Below, in pieces: positions 35,660 to 47,109 of a stretch of DNA of 64,000 nucleotides; position 1 is the stretch's first letter, and each line of letters starts with the position of its first letter. The notes below the pieces were generated by a model. It ran no database searches, had not been told where the DNA came from, and saw only the letters and a list, made by a program, of their open reading frames with translations. Where the stretch lies: NCBI GenBank assembly GCA_933228675.1, contig OW121740.1, forward strand, positions 38,919,492 to 38,983,491. The letters are read 5' to 3'. The position numbers and the translations under genes are program-made. The stretch comes from Stomorhina lunata. Taxonomy: Eukaryota > Arthropoda > Insecta > Diptera > Rhiniidae.

Positions 35660-37630
35660 GACATTTCTATAAAAATAAGGAAAAGTAGAAGATATGAAGA
35701 CATTTTTATAGAAAAGTTGACGTTATTAAGACTTTTTCTATAGAAAAGTTGACGTTAGGAAGACTTTTTCTATAGAAAAGTTGACGTTAGGAAGACTTTT
35801 TCTATAGAAAAGTTGACGTTAGGAAGACTTTTTCTATAGAAAAGTTGACGTTAGGAAGACTTTTTCTATAGAAAAGTTGACATTAGGAAGACTTTTTCTA
35901 TAGAAAAGTTGACTTTAGGAAGACTTTTTCTATAGAAAAGTTGACGTTAGGAAGACTTTTTCTATAGAAAAGTTGACGTTAGGAAGACTTTTTCTATAGA
36001 AAAGTTGACGTTAGGAAGAATTTTTCTATAGAAAAGTTGACGTTAGGAAGACTTTTTCTATAGAAGAGTTGACGTTAGGAAGACCATTTCTATAGAAAAG
36101 TTGACGTTAGGAAGACTTTTGCTATAGAAAAGTTGACGTTAGGAAGACTTTTTCTATAGAAAAGTTGACGTTAGGAAGACTTTTTCTATAGAAAAGTTGA
36201 CGTTAGGAAGACTTTTTCTATAGAAAAGTTGACGTTAGGAAGACTTTTTCTATAGAAAAGTTGACGTTAGGAAGACTTTTTCTATAGAAAAGTTGACGTT
36301 AGAAAGACTTTTCTATAGAAAAGTTGACGTTAGAAAGACTTTTCTATAGAAAAGTTGACGTTAGAAAGACTTTTCTATAGAAAAGTTGACGTTAGAAAGA
36401 CTTTTCTATAGAAAAGTTGACGTTAGAAAGACTTTTCTATAGAAAAGTTGACGTTAGAAAGACTTTTCTATAGAAAAGTTGACGTTAGGAAGACTTTTTC
36501 TATAGAAAAGTTGACGTTAGGAAGACTTTTTCTATAGAAAAGTTGACGTTAGGAAGACTTTTTCTATAGAAAAGTTGACGTTAGGAAGACTTTTTCTATA
36601 GAAAAGTTGACGTTAGGAAGACTTTTTCTATAGAAAAGTTGACGTTAGGAAGACTTTTTCTATAGAAAAGTTGACGTTAGGAAGACTTTTTCTATAGAAA
36701 AGTTGACGTTAGGAAGACTTTTTCTATAGAAAAGTTGACGTTAGGAAGACTTTTTCTATAGAAAAGTTGACGTTAGAAAGACTTTTTCTATAGAAAAGTT
36801 GACGTTAGGAAGACTTTTTCTATAGAAAAGTTGACGTTAGGAAGACTTTTTCTATAGAAAAGTTGACGTTAGGAAGACTTTTTCTATAGAAAAGTTGACG
36901 TTAGGAAGACTTTTTCTATAGAAAAGTTGACGTTAGGAAGACTTTTTCTATAGAAAAGTTGACGTTAGGAAGACTTTTTCTATAGAAAAGTTGACGTTAG
37001 GAAGACTTTTTCTATAGAAAAGTTGACGTTAGGAAGACTTTTTCTATAGAAAAGTTGACGTTAGGAAGACTTTTTCTATAGAAAAGTTGACGTTAGGAAG
37101 ACTTTTTCTATAGAAAAGTTGACGTTAGGAAGACTTTTTCTATAGAAAAGTTGACGTTAGGAAGACTTTTTCTATAGAAAAGTTGACGTTAGGAAGACTT
37201 TTTCTATAGAAAGTTGAGGTTAGAAAGACTTTTCTATACAAAAGTTGACGTTAGAAAGACTTTTCTATAGAAAAGTTGACGTTAGGAAGACTTTTCTATA
37301 GAAAAGTTGACGTTAGAAAGACTTTTCTATAGAAAAGTTGACGTTAGAAAGACTTTTCTATAGAAAAGTTGACGTTAGAAAGACTTTTCTATAGAAAAGT
37401 TGACGTTAGAAAGACTTTTCTATAGAAAAGTTGACGTTAGAAAGACTTTTCTATAGAAAAGTTGACGTTAGAAAGACTTTTCTATAGAAAAGTTGACGTT
37501 AGAAAGATTTTTCTATAGAAAAGTTGACGTTAGAGAGACTCTTCTATAGAAAAGTTGACGTTAGAAAGACTTTTCTACATTTTTATAAAAAAAAAGCTCA
37601 CGCTATTAAGACTTTTCTATAGAAAAGTTC
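35660..37630 (+). repeat. 2.0-kb array of 32- and 31-bp units (GACGTTAGGAAGACTTTTTC family)
   Basis: About 62 units sharing TTTCTATAGAAAAGTTGACG with the previous array. Two unit lengths occur in blocks: 32 bp with GTTAGGAAGACTTTTTC (GTTGACG at 36542 and 36574) and 31 bp with GTTAGAAAGACTTTTC (about 36300-36480 and 37215-37570). The edges are degenerate. It is on the same strand as the 32947-34893 array and clearly derived from the same ancestor. Confidence 0.97.
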
Positions 37631-39046
37631 ACAAGAAGCTCTATCTCACGTCAAAACTAGTCGTACTATAATAACAAAATTTTCAAAACCGGATATGAAA
37701 ACTAATTGTAACTTTGCAAAGAATACACATTTGATTTAAGTAAATTTTCATTTCATGTTAAGCCATAAAAACAATTTTATTAAAGGCCATTAAAATTTAA
37801 CACATGTTAATAAAAGATTATAAAATAAATAACTTTTTGAAAAAGGTTGTTATTTTTTCTAACATAACTAATCTCTATATGAGGGTATAAAGTCGCGAGT
37901 TTTTATTTTTCTCGAAAAGCAGCTGAGGCCACATTAAAATAAAAACATTTACGGGCTAATGGTAATTTGAAGGTAATATTATGAAACTGTATAAAGAAGT
38001 CTAAGATATGCACATAAATGTGTGTTCCCTTTTCTAATGTTTAAAAAAAGGGCTTTAATGGAAACACATAGGGACCCATAAAACAATTTTAAAGCTATAA
38101 AAACCGAAAAGAAACAGAATATTGCAATTGTAATACAACGAATTTATGAACGTATTCTTTTAGTCCAGAGTGAGGAAAAAGAAAGATAAATAAGTTGTTT
38201 TGTTTAAAAATATTATTAGTAGCAAAAAAACTTTATTTGGTTAAGTCAAATGTTTTAGAATTTAGATTTCAGTTACTAATAGACACATTTATGACAGTGA
38301 TATGGTGGCATGAAGGTTTTAGCAAAACCATTCATTCGTACCTGTATTTTGAAAACCAAGAAAGACATAACTAAAATGTGAAAATAAAAAACAAAAATAC
38401 TAGAGAAAAATAAATTAATATTTATTTAACATTTCTTACCTTAGTTATAACAGAAAAATGACACACAAACCAACCAAACCATTTTTAAGAAAAGAAAACA
38501 ACTTAAATTACATGGATAAAGGTTGAAACCTTTAAGCTTCGAAAGATCCCAACGAAACGAAAAACATGAATAATGAGCCCAACATGCAGTCATGTCCATG
38601 ATAATCCTGAAATTTAAAACTAAGTCATGGTTTATGGTAGCATACAATTTTTTTTGTAGTGTAGTTTTTTTTTTTGTTTGCTAAAACAAATCATGTTAAA
38701 GAAACCATTGTGCAGGGCTCAAGTTTAAGTCTTTTGTGGTTGGGATTAAAACAAAAACCATATTTTAGTTTAATCACGCTAGAGACAATAAGTAAATGAA
38801 CAAAACACGGAAAGAAAGCAATAATATCAAGACAAATATTTTAAATTGCTAAAGCCGAGCAAGTTCATGAATACAACTGGGGACTATGACCTGAGATTTT
38901 ATATTAATAGAGACCGTACTATAATTAGAAACTTGAGCAAGAAACTGTAATTTGAGACTGCGGATAGATATCATGACTAAAGTCATAACGAGATAATGTT
39001 TATAGAGGTGTTTGTTAAATCGTCGAGTTGTTCTAGTAAAAGTCAA
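37631..39046. other. No supported gene
   Basis: AT-rich DNA. Minus-strand ORFs at 38441-38647 and 38849-39046 have no recognisable motif or splice context. Confidence 0.55.
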
Positions 39047-39344
39047 TAGTACCTGGTTGACCGAGCCTTGCTCGGAGCTTTGTGATATATATATATGTAT
39101 TTAATTTTTATATATACCCAGCAAAACTTTGGTAATGGCAAGTACTCTGATAACTGGTTACCTTGTAACGACTACAACATATCATCCGAATCTTATATTC
39201 TTAAACGAGCAATAATTGTATATATATATATATATAGAATGGCTATCTCGAAATCGGCTCTAACGATTTTGATAAAATTTGGACAGTGGGTATCTTTTTT
39301 GATGTATAGGTCGAAGAAGAAGGGACTTTTGGAACTTTTACCTC

Positions 39345-39832
39345 CAAGAGGGTAAAAACGGGTAAAAAGGGGAAAAAATCGAAAACGCTATGTCTCCTAA
39401 AGTAATAGGTATAGAAACAAAATTAAAATTACGTTTTAAACAGCTTTGAAAATAAGCGGACAGGTGTTTGGTACTTTTTTGAAACTATGTCCGATAGGGG
39501 GTAAAAAAGGGTGAAAATAGTTTTTTTTTGCACCTTTTTAGCCCACTCTTATATTTTAAACTAAAGAATATAGAAAGAAACTTGGTACTGCAATCAATAG
39601 ATGTAAAAAAACATGAAACACGTATTTGGTACTTTTTTGATTTTGGAGCCAAAATGGGTAAAAAAGGGATAAAATAATAACTTAACATCTCCAAAGTAAT
39701 ATGAATAGGAACATTATACATTATGTTAAATGCGTTTTAAAAAAATGTACCGAATTCAATTGGCACCAAAAAAGTACCAAATATACATATGGAACTTTTA
39801 GAAATTAGGGAATAAAAAGGGGGAAAACTTAG
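39345..39832 (+). repeat. Dispersed repeat B, copy 2
   Basis: It matches 6290-6757 almost throughout (GTCTCCTAAAGTAATAGGTAT, GCGGACAGGTGTTTGGTAC, GGAGCCAAAATGGGTAAAA). In this copy the middle ORFs are broken too, so the repeat is not protein-coding. Confidence 0.8.
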
Positions 39833-39859
39833 TATTATTTTAAACAAATGAATGTTTGT

Positions 39860-40580
39860 CTGTATGTATGTTCTTTATAGAATAGTAAACTGTGAATTTG
39901 ATTGTGTTATGCTCTTTAGCGAAGATGTTGCGGATAAGCCGGCGAAGGTTTTAAAGTTGATAAGACTAATTTCCCACAGATGGCGCCACTGAAAATTACT
40001 AAAAATTAATTAAATCGTAAACTGTACATTTGATCATGCTATTATCTTTAGCAAAGTTGTAGCGCATGAGCCGACGAAGGCTTTTTAGTTGGTATGAATA
40101 ATTTCCGACAGGTGGCGCTACAGAAACTTATTCAAAGTCAATTTAATCGTAATCTGTACATTTAATCATGCTACAATCTTTAGCAAAGTTGTTGCACATG
40201 AGCCGACGAAGGTTTCTTAGTTGGTATGAAGAAATTTCGACAGGTGGCGCTACTGAAATTTACTCAAAGTCAATTTAATCGTATGCTGAACAAAGTTGTT
40301 ACGGATAAGCCGAAGAAGGTTTATGAATTGGAATAAGCAAAGTCCGACAGGTGGCGCCACAGAAAACTACTCAAAATGAATTTAATCGTAAACTGTGCAT
40401 TTGATCAGACTATAATCTTTAGCAAAGTTGTTGCGCATGAGTCGACAGAGGTTTCTGTTGATATGAATAATTTCCAAAATTATTAAAAATAAGTTAAACT
40501 GTAAACTATGCAAACTATGTGTTGGTCGGACAAAATAAATCAAATAATTCAAAATTAACTGAATATTTCTACAATGTCTT
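39860..40580 (+). repeat. Tandem block, ~132-bp unit, about five copies
   Basis: Each unit contains AATCTTTAGCAAAGTTGTTG, GCATGAGCCGACGAAGG, GGTATGAA and CGACAGGTGGCGC. The GGCGC word recurs at 39982, 40114, 40246 and 40353. The block ends with GGTCGGACAAAATAAATC and AATTCAAAATTAACTGAAT. The same block, inverted, is at 42030-42810. Confidence 0.9.
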
Positions 40581-40745
40581 CATTTATTTTTATTTTATTA
40601 TTTATTTTTTTTATTATTTTATTTTTTTATTATTTTATTATTTATTTTATTTTTATTTTATAATATAAAATATATAAAAACTTTAAAATTTTCCTCAAAA
40701 TTTTCCTCATAAAGCTCCGAGCAAGGCTCGGTCTACCAGGTACTA

Positions 40746-40999
40746 AATAATAAGTTATTACAGAGAAGTACTTATTTGTAATTAAGATGGTAATTTAAAC
40801 TGAATTGCCCCGGTTCAAATCCCACCAAGGGCAAACAATTTTTTTTTAGTTTTTTTTTTATTAAAAGAGTCTTTTTAAATGATTTTTGAATTTTAAGAAC
40901 TTAAATATTATCTTCTGTAAAAAAAATTTGTAAAACTAACTCACGTTAATGAAAAAATACCATCATGAGTCAATTTTGATTATGTAGGGGATGTTGAAT
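40746..40999 (+). other. Spacer with a tRNA-like B-box
   Basis: CCGGTTCAAATCCCACC at about 40810 matches the tRNA T-arm/B-box consensus (GGTTCRANNCC) and is followed by a T-run. No A-box partner is clear upstream, so it is at most the 3' half of a tRNA-derived sequence. Confidence 0.35.
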
Positions 41000-41390
41000 A
41001 CCAAACACGATTCTAATTGGTCTTAACTTGGTAAGCCCAACTTATCTGGGTCATCCTTCATCTCAACTGTGGACACACACCTCCTCATGGTATCATCCGG
41101 GGAGCTACTTTAACACCCATTAATATTGTGAGTTAACATGTTCCGAGAGTTGTCCCATAAGATCGATAAAAATGGGTTAGGATTACGGGCTAGTAACCCT
41201 CTCTTGAAAAAAAAAATACAATGAAGAGGATAAAATTAGAATTGAAATGTCCCACTACCTAATGTTAGAGGAGGATGTCCGAAACTTCGGTAGAAAGATC
41301 AAGTAGAGGAACATTTTTCAAAGCTTGGCCTATAAAATTGGAGAATATTCGCACAAGATCGAAATCCATGGAATTCTAAAATATGCTCGG
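41000..41390 (+). repeat. Dispersed repeat C, copy 1
   Basis: It shares with the minus strand of 56335-56690, in the same order, CATGGTATCATCCGGGGAG, GTGAGTTAACATGTTCCG, CCCATAAGA, ATGGGTTAGGATTACGGGC and AAGCTTGGCCTATAAAATTG with CGCACAAGATCGAAAT. The two copies are moderately diverged. Class unknown; no reading frame survives. Confidence 0.7.
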
Positions 41391-41657
41391 ACTTTGACCT
41401 TAACAAGTTGTAACATTTAAGTAAGTAAGAGTTAATCTTATGTAAAAACTTATACAAAAAAGAAGATTTAAATTGTTTAAGTTTTAAAATAATTTTAAAA
41501 AAGTTTTAAAATAATTACAAAAAATCGTATAAAAATATTTTTCCAAAAATTACAACAAAGCAAAAAAAAGCAGGGAAAAACAAAGTTATGTTACATGATT
41601 TTGGATCTAAAAATCAAAATTGTTTATATTAATTATAAGCTGCTAAGTTTTCAATAA

Positions 41658-41727
41658 ATGAAGTAGCTCAGTGGAAGAGTCTCTGGCTAGCAGTCGGAGG
41701 GTCTGGGTTCGAGCCCCCATGGGATCA
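41658..41727 (+). pseudogene. tRNA-derived sequence (possible SINE head)
   Basis: The A-box TAGCTCAGTGGAAGAG and B-box GGTTCGAGCCC are in the correct spacing. A D-arm, an anticodon stem (TCTGG/TCGGA with wobble pairs) and a loop CTAGCAG (anticodon AGC by position) can be drawn. The acceptor stem does not pair and the T-stem has only three good pairs, so it is not a functional tRNA. An A-rich stretch follows, as in tRNA-derived SINEs. Confidence 0.6.
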
Positions 41728-42029
41728 TAAAAAAAATTTTGTATTTCGTTTAAAAATATATGTTTTTAATAAAACAACAACAAAAAAGTTGTTGCTGTTG
41801 TTGTTGTTGCTTTCAAATTGCTTACCCAAGTCATTACATTTCTGCAATTGGTAAGTACTTGCCTCCAATGACATCCCCATGTTAATGTAATGACTTAAAC
41901 AGCAAATGAGTAAGTAGTTCGTGTTCAATAGTTTAACTGTTTAACTCATTATTTGGTAATGAAAAGTTTTACTGGGTATGTATTTAATTTTATAAAGTAC
42001 TAAAATAAATTTAGAGGAAAGACATTGTA

Positions 42030-42810
42030 CAAATATTCAGTTAATTTTGAATTATTTTATTTATTTTGTCCGATCAACACATAGTTTGTATAGTTTACAG
42101 TTTAACTCATTTTGAATAATTTTGGAAATTGGTCATACCAACAGAAACCTCCGTCGACTCATGTGCAACAACTTTGCTAAAGATTATAGTCTGGTCAAAT
42201 GCACAGTTTACGATTTAATTCATTTTGAGTACTTTTCAGTGGCGCCACCTGAAGTTGTTCATACTTACTAAGAAACCTTCATCTGCTTATGCGTAACAAC
42301 TTTGCTTATGATTATAGTAATTTTCAGTCGCGCCACCTGTCGGACTTTTTCCATTCCAATTAATAAACCTTCGTCGGCTTATCCGCAACAACTTCGCTAA
42401 AGATTATATGTATCATGATTTAATGTACAGCTTACAATTAAATTGACTTTGAGTAAATTTCAGCAGCGCCACCTGTCAAAATTTCTTCATACCAACTAAG
42501 AAACCTCTTTGCTAAGGATTATAGCATGATTAAATGTACAGATTACGATAAAATTGACTTTGAGTTATTTTCAGTAGCGCCACCTGCCGAAAATTATGTA
42601 TACCAACTAAAAAGCCTTCGCCGGCTCATGCGCTACAACTTTGCTAAAGATCATAGTATGATCAAATGTACAGTTTACGATTTAATTAATTTTTAGTAAT
42701 CTTCAGTGGCGCCACCTGTCGGAAATAGTCTTACCAATTTAAAAACCTTTGTTGGCTTATCCACAACATCTTCGCTAAAAAGAGCATAACATGATCAAAT
42801 TCTTGCTTGA
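42030..42810 (-). repeat. Inverted copy of the ~132-bp tandem block
   Basis: The reverse complement of 39860-40580: AGTTAATTTTGAATTATTTT and TTTTGTCCGATCAACACATA open it, then repeated GGCGCCACCTGTCGGA and CAACTTTGCTAAAGATTATAG words at intervals of about 90-136 bp. The number and order of units differ from the first block. Together the blocks form an inverted repeat with arms of about 0.7 kb and a 1.45-kb centre. Confidence 0.9.
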
Positions 42811-42824
42811 TGGTTGTCCTAAGA

Positions 42825-43095
42825 TATTTAGCTCCAAGGCAAAACAAAACAAAACAGAAACAGTGTAGGTGATAAAATGCAACCTTGTTCAATGTCTATT
42901 TAAAAGCCTCATGAACGAGTGCAGGAGAGGCCAAAAGTACCTCGTTGACAATAGGGTATCCAACTCTATTTATCTACTGGAGTATCGTCGCAATCTGAGA
43001 TGTGTCACACTGTTCTAGCGTTACTACTTCAGAATGTGCTCTTAATAAACTCGATCCCGAAACTCGAACTTGCTTCTTAACTAATTTCCTAAATC
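42825..43095 (+). pseudogene. Two LINE scraps back to back
   Basis: On the plus strand about 42885-43095 translates as LEYRRNLRCVTLF and RYYF, matching the tail of the LINE at 8495-10460 (LEHRRNVGCVTLFYRYYFG), with stops. Immediately to the left, the minus strand about 42897-42830 gives EQGCILSPTLFLF, the reverse-transcriptase motif PQGxxLSPTLF. The two pieces lie on opposite strands, so the element was rearranged or two insertions met here. Confidence 0.6.
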
Positions 43096-44049
43096 CAAAA
43101 CATAAGTGGGAGTTCTTGTAAAAAATCTAAAATCCGGTTTTCACAATTAATCGAATCATTTCTAAAAATTGTTTTCGTGGTTTATCTTTAATTTAAGCCA
43201 GTAAAATGCTTGATTTGGAATTAAACATTTTAACACCATTTTTTACATGTTTGTTTTCGTAAACTTAATATCTGTGTTATTTTTTTGTTCTGGTTTTTCT
43301 AAACACGAATTGTAGTATTCTTTCCTAAATATGTAATTCATGCTTTAGATCCGGTGAAAAATAAAAGTAATTCTCAATAACTAGAATCTAGATCTTAAAC
43401 TTCATCATGGCATACACGCAATCTTTTTTTTTTGTTTTTTTGATCCGTTTGCTGTGGATTTCATTTATAGTTTTTTTTTCTCCACTTTTTGCTAAAGTTT
43501 TACAACTATTACAAGCCATGCAATAAACGGAGTGACTTTGCTGTTTGAAATAACTAAAAAAAAAATACAGTGGCAGGCAAAAGTTAGTGTTACGGTCTTT
43601 TGTTATATAAAAATATTAGTCCAACATATTTTAAATCTAAAAAATTTATTTTGTGGCTTAGTAGTCAGCAAATATTTAATTTTCTTATTCTATTGCTTAG
43701 ATGGGGTTTTACTTTTCTATTTCACTGTACTGTCTGCCATATCAACCAGTCAACAACCACTTGTATGTTACAAGTATTTTTAAGATCCCCTTAAGTATTT
43801 AGTCGTGCTTGTATCTTGTATGTTTGAAAAAGTACGTGTTCATTTTAATTTGTATACCCTACACCTTGATAGTTTAAAATGTTATTATAAGTTTTAGGTG
43901 ATGTTTGTAAGGTTTAGAAATCTTAGTCTGAAATCATAATTGCTTTCTAAACATTTAATTAAAGCTTTAAAAAAAAAAAAATACTGTTTATAAAAGTTTT
44001 TACAAGAGCTTTAATATTTTTTGAAAAAAAAAGAAGTTAATTAAAAGGT
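43096..44049. other. No supported gene
   Basis: AT-rich DNA. ACAGTGGCAGGCAAAAGTTAG at about 43567 resembles a Tc1-like terminal repeat, but no inverted partner was found. The ORFs at 43532-43794 have no motif. Confidence 0.5.
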
Positions 44050-45325
44050 TTTTATAAAAAAAATTTATTATTTTTATACGAAATTTTTCAAAAATTTCTA
44101 ATTTTTTTAGAAACATTTTCAAACATTTCTTATTTTTATAATAAATTTTTCAAAAATTTCTTGTTTTCATAGGAAACTTTTCAAAAATTTTTTATTTTTA
44201 CAGGAAATTTTTCAAAAATTTCTTGTTTTTATTGGAACATTTTTAAAAATTTCTTATTTTTGTAGCAGATTTTTCGAAAATTTCTATTTTTATAGAAAAT
44301 TTTTCAAAAATTTCTTATTTTTATAGGAAAATTTTCAAAAATTTCTTATTTTTATAGGAAAATTTTCAAAAATGTATTATTCTTATAGGAAATTTTTCAA
44401 AAATTTCTTATTTTTGTAGGAAATTTTTCAAAAATTTCTTACTTTTATAGGAATTTTTTCAAAAATTTCTTATTTTTATAGGAAAATTTTCAAAAATTTC
44501 TTATTTTTATAGGAAATTTTTCAAAAAATTCTTATTTTTAGAGGAAATTTTTCAAAAATTTCTTATTTTTAGAGGAAATTTTTCAAAAATTTCCAATTTT
44601 TAGAGGAAATTGTTCAAAATTTTCTTATTTTTAGAGGAATTTTTTCAAAAATTTCTTATTTTTAGAGGAAATTTTTCAAAAATTTCTTATTTTTATAGGA
44701 AATTTTTCAAAAATTTCTTATTTTTATAGAATATTTTTCAAAAATTCTTATTTTTATAGAAAATTTTTCAAAAATTTCTTATTTTTATAGGAAATTTTTA
44801 AAAATTTCTTATTTTTATAGGAAATTTTTCAAAAATTTCTTATTTTTATAGGAAATTTTAAAAATTTCTTATTTTTATAGGAAATTTTTCAAAAATTTAT
44901 CATTTTTATAAGAAATTTTTCAAAAATTTTTATAGGAAATTTTTCAAAAATTTTTGTACGAAAAAAAATTTCTTATTTTTGTAGGAAATTTTTCAAAAAT
45001 TTTTGATTTTTGCAGGAAATTTTTCAAAAATTTCTTATTTTTATAGGAAATTTTTCAAAAATTTCTTATTTTTATGGGAAATTTTTCAAAAATTTCTTAC
45101 TTTTATAGGAAATTTTTCAAAAATTTCTTATTTTTATAGGAAATTTTTCAAAAATTTCTTATTTTTATAGGAAATTTTTCAAAAATTTCCTATTTTTATA
45201 GGAAATTTTTTCAAAAATTTCTTATTTTGATGGGAAATTTTTAAAAAATTTCTTATTTTGATGGGAAAATTTTCAAAAATTTCTTATTTTTATTGGAAAT
45301 TTTTCAAAAATTTTTATTTTTATAG
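44050..45325 (+). repeat. Array of 31-bp units (TTTTTATAGGAAATTTTTC family)
   Basis: About 41 units, period 31 bp (ATTTCTTA at 45061 and 45092), made of TTTTTATAGGAAATTTTTC and AAAAATTTCTTA. Variants include TTTTTAGAGGAAA (44535-44680) and TTTTGATGGGAAA (45225-45270). The core TTATAGGAA is a one-base variant of the TATAGAA core in the other arrays. Confidence 0.96.
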
Positions 45326-45339
45326 AAAAATTAATTAAA

Positions 45340-46035
45340 AGCTTTTTTTTAAAAGCATAATAAAAAGATTTTATAAAAGCTTTAATAAAAAGTTTTTATA
45401 AAAGCTTTATGTTAGAAAGGTATTATAAAAACTTATTATTAAAGCTTTTATAAAATCTTTTTTTATAGTATTTATAAAAAGCTTTTAATTAACGTTTTAT
45501 GAAAGCTTTAATGTATGAAAGCTTTAATGTATTCAACTAAAGATATAATGAAAATATTCTTTTAAAAGCTTTAATAAAAATCTTTAGAATAAGCTTTTTA
45601 TAAAAACTATTATAAAAACTTTTTTTAAACTTTTGTAAAATATTTTTATTATAGTATTTATAAAACACTTTTTATTAACGTTTTTATAAAAAATTATTAA
45701 AGCTTCTATAAAAAGCTTTTATAAACAGTAGTTTGTTAAAGCTTTTATGTATTTAATTAAAGCTATAATGAAAAGCTTCTTAAAAAAGCTTTAATAAAAA
45801 GCTTCTTATAAAAGCTTTTTATAAAAGCTTTAATAAAAAGCTTTTTATAAAAGCTTTAGTAAAAAGCTTTTTATAAAAGCTTTAATAAAAAGCTTTTTAT
45901 AAAAGCTTTAGTTAAAAGCTTTTGATAAAAGCTTTAATAAAGAGCTTTTTATAAAAGCTTTAATAAAAAGCTTTTTATAAAAGCTTTCATAAAAAGTTTT
46001 TATAAAAGCTTTAATGAAAAGCTTTTTAAAAATTA
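45340..46035 (+). repeat. AAGCTT-rich tandem array, ~26-bp unit
   Basis: Units of AAAAGCTTTTTATAAAAGC followed by TTTAATA recur with a 26-bp period in the best part (45780-46025); the left part is degenerate. Each unit carries two AAGCTT palindromes. It continues directly from the 31-bp array to its left. Confidence 0.88.
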
Positions 46036-47105
46036 TAAATCAATAATTTTATAGTTTTTTCTTGTTGGTAGGCCCTGGTATAGGTTATCATGTGGTCGGT
46101 CTTAATTGGCTAAAATACTTCTTCACTAGTTTTTTTTTATAGATTTTGTATAAATTTCTTTGTGTAATACTTGTACTCTAGTTATGTTCTGCATTTTTGT
46201 TTAAAAATGTCTAAATATCTTAAAGTTTTTTCCATGTAACCACTATTTATCTTTTATAGTACAACAAATGTCTGACTGTTCGCCCGTCCGTCCACTACAT
46301 GCGTAAGTCTTCCAGCTGTTTATGGAAAAATCATGATGAACATAGCAAAAACTATACATTATAGAAAAATTTTATGGCTTTAATACTTATATGAGTACTT
46401 TATGGTTTTGTTGCGTATTTATGCAGACTTATCATGTTAAATTTACACAAAACGCATTAAACTGAACTACTTTTACATATTACATACGATATTGTATATT
46501 GTATTGTAGTATATCGTATATTAAACTCATGTATTTAAATATCTATGTCGAATAGATGTTTTCCATGTACATTTTGCACACTTTTTTTTGGTCTGGGGAG
46601 ATCTGTTATAAGTATTTTACTACTTATATGTGTTTTAGTTTTTGTTTTTTCCCATTCTCATGGGGGAAAAAAGAAACAGTTTATTGTCTTATATGAATAC
46701 GAGTAGGTCAGTTGCCATTTGTTAGATATTGTATTTTCATATAAGTATGTCTTATGTACTTATACATTCAGTTGGTGATTACATTGGGTAAAGAATTTTA
46801 CCAATGCGGATTATAAAAACAAACACAGATACACACATACATACATATATGAACGTTATTTTACACTTTAATACAATTTCATTTTTCCAGGAATCGTGGG
46901 GGGCACTTTCTAACGACTCTGCTTAAATGTAAATCATACTTCTGGCTGTTTTGTTAAAATCGTATTTTGTTAGATTTTATTTGTTAACTTAATGGAAAAA
47001 CTATTGCTTGTTCAAAAAATAAAATCTGTTTTAAGGGGAATTTTCATATGTATTTTCTGGTGTCTGGGGGACAATAACTTGAAGAGCTTTCAAATTAATT
47101 TAAAA
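46036..47105. other. No supported gene
   Basis: AT-rich DNA with ACACATACATACATAT short repeats near 46830. No coding signal. Confidence 0.6.
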
Positions 47106-47109
47106 TTTA

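Larger units (their letters stand above)
39047..40745. mobile_element. 1.7-kb element with hairpin-bearing inverted ends
   Basis: The left end TAGTACCTGGTTGACCGAGC at 39047 is matched inverted by the right end GGCTCGGTCTACCAGGTACTA finishing at 40745, 35 bp with one or two mismatches. Each end contains its own hairpin, CCGAGC-CTT-GCTCGG. The interior holds a microsatellite (39080-39110), a copy of dispersed repeat B (39345-39832) and a block of about 132-bp tandem units (39860-40520). No transposase is visible. Terminal hairpins plus internal tandem repeats recall Helentron/DINE-type elements, but a plain inverted-repeat element fits as well. Confidence 0.65.

Noticed and set aside
27520..37630. 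Regular ~31-bp repeats resembling a CRISPR array
   Set aside because: The units are contiguous with no unique spacers, there are no cas genes and the context is eukaryotic. It is satellite DNA.
41658..41727. A functional tRNA gene with anticodon AGC
   Set aside because: The acceptor stem does not pair and the T-stem is weak; kept only as a tRNA-derived sequence.
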